From Chimonanthus salicifolius (Eukaryota; Streptophyta; Magnoliopsida; Laurales; Calycanthaceae), in assembly GCA_013350335.1 (NCBI GenBank), contig CM023537.1:12629884-12693883 (forward strand): 64,000 nucleotides of DNA, given 5' to 3'. This document shows, one piece after another, positions 57,400 through 64,000 of this stretch. Position numbers and translations under genes: made by a program. Within the stretch, counting starts at the first letter, position 1; each line of letters opens with the position of its first letter. A model generated the notes under the pieces. It had not been told where the DNA came from, searched no databases, and saw nothing but the letters and a program-made list of their open reading frames with translations.

Positions 57400-58884
57400 A
57401 ACCTTACCTATGAACTTCAATACTTTTCTTCTCTCTTATTTTCCAAGAAAATGAAGTTTTTGTTTCTTTATTAATTATGATTATATTAAATTGAATGATT
57501 GAAACTTGAAAGAAAGACAAAGGAAGTGGTGTGGTTTATTTCTAGGAAACTCTTCCACGACTTCCCGGCTCCAACCACACCTTACCGCCTCAGATACTGA
57601 CTGTCCGCTCTTCTCCTTCCGCAATCCGCACTAGTAAGTACTGAGTGAGGGTGGCATCATTTAGAACTAATGACCAACTAATTTAAAAGTTAATAACACT
57701 GATTAATTAGTGTATTAAAAATTAATTTAGTTAATATTTTAACCATTTGATGTAAAGATATATCAAACATGATAAAGGAAAATTCTTTTCTGAATGAGTG
57801 ATTAGTATTCATTTTAAGATAGGGATTAGTGAATATCTAATCAAAATATTATATTTTTCTACTTCCCATGTATTTTAGATAATTATTTAATTGAATTGGA
57901 GATATTAAAATAAAAATGGTAAATGTCCTTTTCTCTTTACTGTAAAAGTATTTGCGTGAATGGGAAGGCAAAAGGATCAGTTGGAGTAGTTGAGACTTGA
58001 CCGGTTGCATACTTGCATGCAATGGCGTGTGATCTGTTGCAACTTCATTAGGAGGAGTTAGGAGTTGATGAGAAAAAATAATTTAATTAATATTTTCTGC
58101 ACATATTTAATTTATGCATGTATAGTTTTTAAATCAGGATCAAGTTGGACCAACTCGAAGACTCTATGCATTAATTAGGTGGGTCTGTTTAATTTTTTTT
58201 TATTTTTTGGCCAAGTTCAATTTTATATCATTTTAGTGCAGAATGGTGATACTCATTTTATTTTAAAAAAAAAATGAAAGAATTAATTTAGTGTGTTAGT
58301 TTCTATATATTAAAATGCATTTTCATTAAATACAATTAGGAAATTTAATTAAAGTGGTGATAATGAGTTAATTATTTCATATCAATAAAAGTAGTTAATA
58401 AGTTTTTTTTATAAAAGAACATATATTTATTATTGTTATGCATGGCATGATTGAAATAGTAAACTGTAAAAGTAAAACCTTGTGAAATGACAACCAATCA
58501 ATACATTTAAGTAAAACTTCCAAATGAATAGAGACATCTACATCCCATTCATTAATAGTTTAATACTAGTGAGAGATAGAGAGTTGTTTTAATATTACTA
58601 ATTCTCCATTTGACTCTAATGGGTATCTTACAATTATTTCACCATCTTAACTCGTTCGATAACCTCTGGAAAGCTTGTATGTCTATATCTAGGGAAAAAA
58701 AAAAGAAGAGAGAAATAAACTTGTAGGACCTCTTATGTGAAAAGTGTGCAGCTCACATTTGATGAAAGTCCCATTCATGCTTATATTTGTTTCGCAATTA
58801 GCATTTATGAATGTCAATACTTTTTTACCCACATATGACATGACCAGTTATCTAAGTTCAGCTATTATTGTTTTTTTCACTTTT
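57400..58884. other. AT-rich intergenic DNA, nothing recognised
   Basis: No supported frame, repeat partner or element end was seen. Confidence 0.5.
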
Positions 58885-59035
58885 TCTTTTAATTTACGTG
58901 TGAAAATTGTTGGAAAATCCAACGGAAAAATCTCCACAGGTGATATTCACTGCACTTAACGCACACGATGTGAGATTATGAGGACTCAAACCTGACACCT
59001 CCTGCTTCCTTGAAGCGGAAGATTATCAATTGAGT
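58885..59035 (-). mobile_element. SINE, family 1
   Basis: Minus strand: CAATTGATAATCTTCCGC (A-box region), GGTTTGAGTCCTC (B box), body CACCTGTGGAGATTTTTCCG. Confidence 0.7.
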
Positions 59036-59150
59036 ATTGTTTTTACCCACAGCAAAGAATTCAATAACTTGGGCTTTGAACTTAAATCACTTCCTTTTGT
59101 GAATAGAGTTTAGGGTTATATCGTTTATATCTTCTACTTCTCTTTTGAAT

Positions 59151-59325
59151 CTCTTTTTTTTTTTTTTTTGGAATTTACGTGTGGGAAAATCGCATAAAAC
59201 CCAACTTAAACCCCCACGGGTGATGCCCACTATCTTTATGGTACACAAGGTTAAGTCATGGGAGCTCGAACTTGGCACCTCTCACTTTTTTGACGCGGAA
59301 GTTAACCTGTTGAGTTAACACCTAT
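59151..59325 (-). mobile_element. SINE, family 1, most complete copy
   Basis: Minus strand: TTAACTCAACAGGTTAACTTC (A box TAACTCAACAGG), CAAGTTCGAGCTCC (B box), GGGCATCACCCGTGGGGG, and a long A tail (plus-strand T run 59153-59169). Ends CACACGTAAATTCC before the tail. Confidence 0.75.
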
Positions 59326-59466
59326 GTAGGCTATTTTAGCTCTACAATAGAGTTCATGTTCTTAATTTTCAGAACAGAAACTTCATTGCTTAAACATTAT
59401 GTGAGCTTATCCGGCTTGTGCTTCCTATAAGTTTAAAAGAATAAAAAATTGCATTATTTTATGAAA

Positions 59467-59876
59467 TAAAAACTATATATTATATAAATGTGTCTCAAGT
59501 TTGGGCTTTCGAGCCAAACTTGAGCTTTTATGTACTAGACTCGAGCCCGACTTGAATTCTAATTTGGGCTCGACAATGAGCCCAGTGCAAGCCCGGACCA
59601 ACCCATACCTGATTTTTTTTCGTATTTTTTATGTCTCGAGTTGGGTCCAGTCCAAGTTTCACCCTTAATAGAGAAGGGATGGGTTTTATAGATTTGATTG
59701 AAAAAAGTAGAAGTATAAAATTGATCCATTTGATGACAACAACGATGACAATGATTCTGATTAACTTATGTCTAACTTTTCTAAGGTATATCAATGGTTA
59801 ATCCCTTCGAAGGTGATGGTAGTGACCTTAGATGGAGCTACAACTTTTTAGGGGTGGAGGTGAGGTAGTCATTATT
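59467..59876 (+). repeat. Direct repeat R3, right copy (flanks the esterase)
   Basis: Aligned with about 55427-55880. Together with the left copy it brackets the carboxylesterase in about 4 kb. It includes TCCAAGTTTCACCCTTA, similar to the end of the left copy. Non-coding. Confidence 0.6.
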
Positions 59877-60409
59877 GGAGTTACGAGTCCCACATTCAAA
59901 GTATAAAGAGAGATTTAGAGATTTATAAAAGATTTATATCACACCACCTAATACTCTAATAGACTAGCCTTTTAAGATGGATACCCATCATACTCTAAGT
60001 AACATCCATTCAATATGATTTTTGTTAGTCTTTTATTCTTACATATACCTTCTCGATCAATTCATTCTTATAATCATAGGTGGGCTTCCATAGGAAAGCT
60101 CCGCCTACTATACTCCACAGCGGTGTGAAGGTTTCCTATATAAAAATTAAAAAGGCTAAGATGCATTGCTGGAAGAGAGAAATAATCAACGGACTTCTTC
60201 CTTGGGCTCTTGTGTTCTTGGGCCTAAATTGCAGGTCTGACTTGTATGGATCCATTATCAAAGGCCCACTTGCATCACGTCATTGTCCTACTTGGCATCT
60301 GTTAGGATTCCCTAGTGTCTCCCTATACAAAGAGTCTGCTCCTTAAATATTAAAGTGCACCACCATATTTTCAGATAGAATATAAAATATGTGAAATACA
60401 TTAGTTGTA

Positions 60410-62067
60410 TAAAGGACAGGGTTCAATTCAAGGATCTAACTAAACCAATTTGAGAAAAAAAATATCAAATGTTTGTATCACCTAAAAAGGATGAACATAA
60501 TCTAAGGTCTGATTGCCTGCAATTCGTTCCTTGTCTAAAAGGCAAAATTTGTTCATTTACTGAAGTTTATGATCCAAGGCAGAAGACAACGTGAAACACT
60601 GCAGAAGGATAGGAGATTTTTTGAACTAGTCATTGCCCTTTCTACCCTCCTACACTCCATTGACAGCTCTAGAAATGGAAGGAATCATGGACTTCCAACT
60701 CTAGCTGGTGTGCCATTATAGGTCACCTAACGATGGCCTACCATCACATTTTTTTTGTAAGTAAAACTAAAATGAAAGATGATTTTCCCAACATCATAAC
60801 ACTGTCAAGAATCAAATCAAGATCAAATGCCTGTTTTGCAGGTCAATCCAATCCGGTTTCAAGTCGTCTACTCTACATTCTAGGATGAGTAGTAAAGACA
60901 AGTGGTGCACAATCATTCGCAAGTTTTGGGAGTTGTGTTCAATCCATTTGAAATTAGCAAGTCAATGGTTTTGGTGTCTACTGTGAGTGTGCAGCTTCAA
61001 TGAAAGATAAGAAGTGACTGATAAGGGTACAAGAAAGGCTCATTTCAAGCACTTCACTGCCTTCTTAAATGATCAACTACAAATAACCAGACACCCGATA
61101 TATTTGCATCGACTTTCTCTTCTATGCATCTTTAGTGATGGGTATTAAATCAATTTGAACAAATGATCCCAACCTTTGAATTATCTGCTCCCATCAGATT
61201 GTTCAAAACAAGATTAGCCATCATCTTATTATTGAATTCCTTTGGATGATAGGTCAGGATCATCCTTGAAGTATGCTTTCTGTGGGACTTAGAAGGCGGT
61301 GGCTCTGGATTTCTAAGATGAAAAATAGAAGACTATTTCTCATGTGGAGCTAGGTCAATGGATGTGCCAAGAAAACCCTATTTCTCTCACTGGCAGCGGA
61401 GAGTTACTAGGTTTAATAATTCAGTAACCCTCAAAAAAAGATGATGGTTATCAAGTAGTGTTCAATCAGACTGAGATTTCTATTTTATAGACAACTAAAT
61501 AGGCCAAGCAATAAAATAGTCAGAATTGAATCATTAAAAAAAAAATCTCTAATTCACATAACCTTGTCATACTAATAACCTAATAAGAAAAGACAATTGA
61601 AGGGACAAGATTTTAAACATTTGGGAATTTATTGTTGCCTTGGCGTATTGTACTGTCTTCGACGAGGTGCATGTGAATCTCATGGATGACAGAAGCTTCG
61701 ACTAGGTGCACACCTCAAGCTTTTTATTGGGGGTCACACATGAATCGAATGAACAAAGGATTAATCATCAAAAAAATATTCAATTTAAGATGGATTATAC
61801 ATTTAAACCACTCTATGTCAATGGACTCAGTCCACCATTTTTCAAAAAAAAAAAAAACTAATATTGTCATGATGCTGCTGTCATGGAAGACGTCGAATTT
61901 TTAGGTTAAATCAGAAAAAAGGATTAGAAGAGAATTATCACTTACATGTGATTTGCATTTTCAAATGAATAATCGTACAGATTCCTTCCACAATTTCTTC
62001 TATTAATACCAGATAATTTCTTCTTGTTATAGTACTTCCAGTTTGTAAGCCCAATATCAACCCTGTC
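60410..62067 (+). promoter_or_regulatory. Diverged upstream region of pseudogene G
   Basis: Recognisable against 10140-11340 by blocks such as ATCAAATCAAGATC, CATCAGATTGTTC and CACTGGCAGCG, with many indels and an insertion around 61600-61900. The TATA-like site of C and D is replaced by CCTCAAAAAAAG. Confidence 0.45.
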
Positions 62068-63081
62068 AGTGGCAGAAGTAACAGCAACCCTTGATCATAT
62101 CCAGCCTCCAACTAAAGGAAACTTAATCACCATTCTCAGCATTGATGGAGGAGGGATCAGAGGGATCATTCCAGCAACAATTCTTAGCTTCCTGGAATCG
62201 AAACTTCAGGTCTACTGCATTATCTAAGAATTTTTTTAGCATACACATTTTTCTTGTGAATTTCATTCAACAAACCAAACTTACGTTTTCCAATGCTAAT
62301 CATAATATTTTTAAGCTTTTACTTGTACTAAAGGAATTGTAATGTTCGGATTTTGTGGATAGGAGCTCGATGGTCCAGATGTGAGAATTGCGGACTACTT
62401 CGACGTGATTGCGGGGACAAGCACCTGTGGCCTTGTGACGGCCATGTTGACAACGCCTAATGACAGAAAACGCCCTCTCGTTGCTGCTAAAGACGTCACG
62501 AGTTTCTACCTTAAACATGGTCCCAAAATCTTCCCACAAGCAGGGTAATGCTAATGAATAAATTAATCAAAATGTAAACAATTTATAGAATAGTTCTAAA
62601 GCTCAACCTTTCTGAGTTTTTAAGCAGTCCTATTCAAGTTCAGGAGCTACATTCATATGATAACTAACGGCATAATAGAATCATCGAAATAACCATACGA
62701 AACTGCCCAAGTTGGTTGGAAAAGTGAGTCGATTCAAGTTTTTGAACAATGACTTTCAGTAGAAATACATGACTTGTAGTGGGCTTATCCTCTTAGACAT
62801 GTATTATTCTGCTGAAGATCAGAAATTGTTATTTTGTTACTAGTTCCTTGTGGTGTATTGACTTATGTAATCTTGTTTTCTTCTTCATCTCAGGGGCCTA
62901 CTTTCTACAGCAACAAAATTGATCAGCGCAGTATCGGGTCCCAAATATGATGGCAAGTATCTTCATAAAATTATCCGAGAGAAGGTAGGACAGACACAAC
63001 TGCACCAGACTTTGACAAATGTAGTGATTCCAACGTTTGACATCAAGCTACTGCAACCCACCTATCTTCTCCACCTATGAG
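62068..63081 (+). pseudogene. Patatin-like pseudogene G (C/D type), exons 1-3 only
   Basis: Exon 1 at 62068-62209, exon 2 at 62363-62544 and exon 3 at 62894-63081 match C and D. Three separate defects are seen. An extra G at about 62069 breaks the start codon (CAGTGG where C and D have CATGG). GGT of the nucleophile elbow is TGT at 62426-62428, giving GTSTC in place of GTSTG. An extra T near 63063 shifts the frame and yields TGA at 63078-63080. Exons 4-7 are missing: homology ends with exon 3 and unrelated DNA follows. The DGGGIRG loop remains. It cannot encode an active enzyme. Confidence 0.9.
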
Positions 63082-63355
63082 GTTAGTATCTTGAGACAGA
63101 AGAAAGTGCCATGGCATCAATTACAGCTCGCTAAATGGAAATTACCGCCTTCGTGAAGGCCCCGATTCCAGACGAAGAGACCCATTTGACAAGAATCTAG
63201 ACCATCCACGCAATCTGCCTTTCCTGAAGTTATCCACCCTGAATTTCATTTAACTAATGGTTCAAAATCAAACTGTGAATGTCACTCTTATCCAATCAAA
63301 CTTCAGTGAGTCGTATGGGGGGCACGCTGTCGTATTTTGATGCATGACAAGAACA

Positions 63356-63460
63356 ATCTAAAGGCACTGAGGAACTGTCCTATAATCAAGCACTTGGGCG
63401 TACCTAAAACGTTCTCCTAGCGTAATTGAAGCAGTTGTCACTTTTAAGTTTGCATTACCT
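63356..63460 (+). repeat. Short dispersed repeat, copy 2
   Basis: Second copy of 54758-54860, located where gene G should continue. Confidence 0.8.
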
Positions 63461-64000
63461 TGGCTGCGTTTGCCCGCTATCCCCTCTTACCCTCATTTGG
63501 TAAAAGGGAATGAGGATAAAAATTCAAATTTTCACCCCTCTCATCACCATTTTGAATACCCCCTTGGGGTATTCACTCTTGAATACCCCTCCTTACCCGC
63601 CGTTTTGCTGTTACATAAGATTTTATTTTTTTTACAGTTTTTTTATTTATTTTTTATTTTTTAAGGAAACATTGCCCCTATTTACCCCGTGACTTCCTCT
63701 ATTTTTCAATTATATATTATATAATTGCAAAATTAATAGATTTCAAATAATTAGCTAATTTATTTTTTATATTATATAGATTTTCAACATGATGCATTTG
63801 GATGAGGGGTAAATTTGTATAGGGTTTACCCCAAGTTACCCTTGAGTAGGGATAATTGTAAATAGGGGTAACCTGACATATTAACAAGTTTAGAATAATT
63901 AATAATTTTATTTAATCCATATAATATAAAAATAAAAATAAAATTTTCTGAAATGTATTTGTCAAAATGTCCTATTTTTAAGGGTTGATTCTGACTTAAA
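63461..64000. mobile_element. Possible TIR element, low confidence
   Basis: Starts near GGCTGCGTTTGCCCGCTATC and has GGTATTC/GAATACCCC and ACCCC/GGGGT motifs in opposing orientation through 63860, but no matching end or target duplication could be shown before the window closes. Minus and plus frames here are low complexity. Confidence 0.25.

Overview
This window looks like AT-rich nuclear DNA of a flowering plant, probably a eudicot. Genes have plant-type introns with GT..AG borders and T-rich acceptors. Intergenic space holds tRNA-derived SINEs, solo LTRs, TRIM-like LTRs and hAT-type MITEs. No bacterial features, rRNA genes, real tRNA genes or CRISPR arrays were seen. The species cannot be named from the sequence alone.

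The region is a tandem cluster of patatin-like phospholipase (pPLA-II / PLP2-type) genes, all derived from one 7-exon gene with intron phases 0,2,0,0,0,2. Eight copies or remnants are visible, in order: A (417-1166, +, 3' part only, frameshifted), C (11341-13813, +, intact, 407 aa), E1 (15604-16910, -, exons 4-7 only), B (23469-27248, +, intact, 382 aa), D (31952-34394, +, intact, 407 aa), E2 (39841-35396, -, intact, 373 aa), F (49919-46369, -, intact, 376 aa) and G (62068-63081, +, broken 5' part). C, D and G form one subfamily with a longer N-terminus and the '[10 protein letters not shown]' type of Asp motif. A, B, E1, E2 and F form a second, with '[10 protein letters not shown]' where exon 4 is visible. 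A single-exon carboxylesterase (CXE-type, 57322-56330, -) lies between F and G.

Layout: about 170-18688 (A, C, E1) and about 26120-45225 (B, D, E2) are two copies of a three-gene module. Empty-site comparison between them dates several events. Module 1 has gained a 795-bp solo LTR (14454-15248, TSD ATATC), about 5.2 kb of retroelement-like DNA (1439-6640) and a 6.8-kb deletion that removed exons 1-3 of E1. Module 2 has gained a 354-bp hAT MITE (29162-29515, TSD ATTTTAAG) and lost about 650 bp near 27652. F lies between two direct repeats of about 1.65 kb (43630-45270 and 51030-52690). The esterase lies between two further direct repeats (about 55427-55880 and 59467-59876).

Functionally, the intact genes should encode soluble acyl hydrolases with a Ser-Asp dyad that release fatty acids from membrane lipids, an activity linked in plants to defence and stress lipid signalling. 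Nothing here amounts to a convincing new biological system. The interest lies in the rearrangement history, a mosaic gene (F), a nucleophile-elbow loss (G), a 'ghost' 3' flank of a missing gene (6780-7262) and repeated promoter-like segments with no gene attached.
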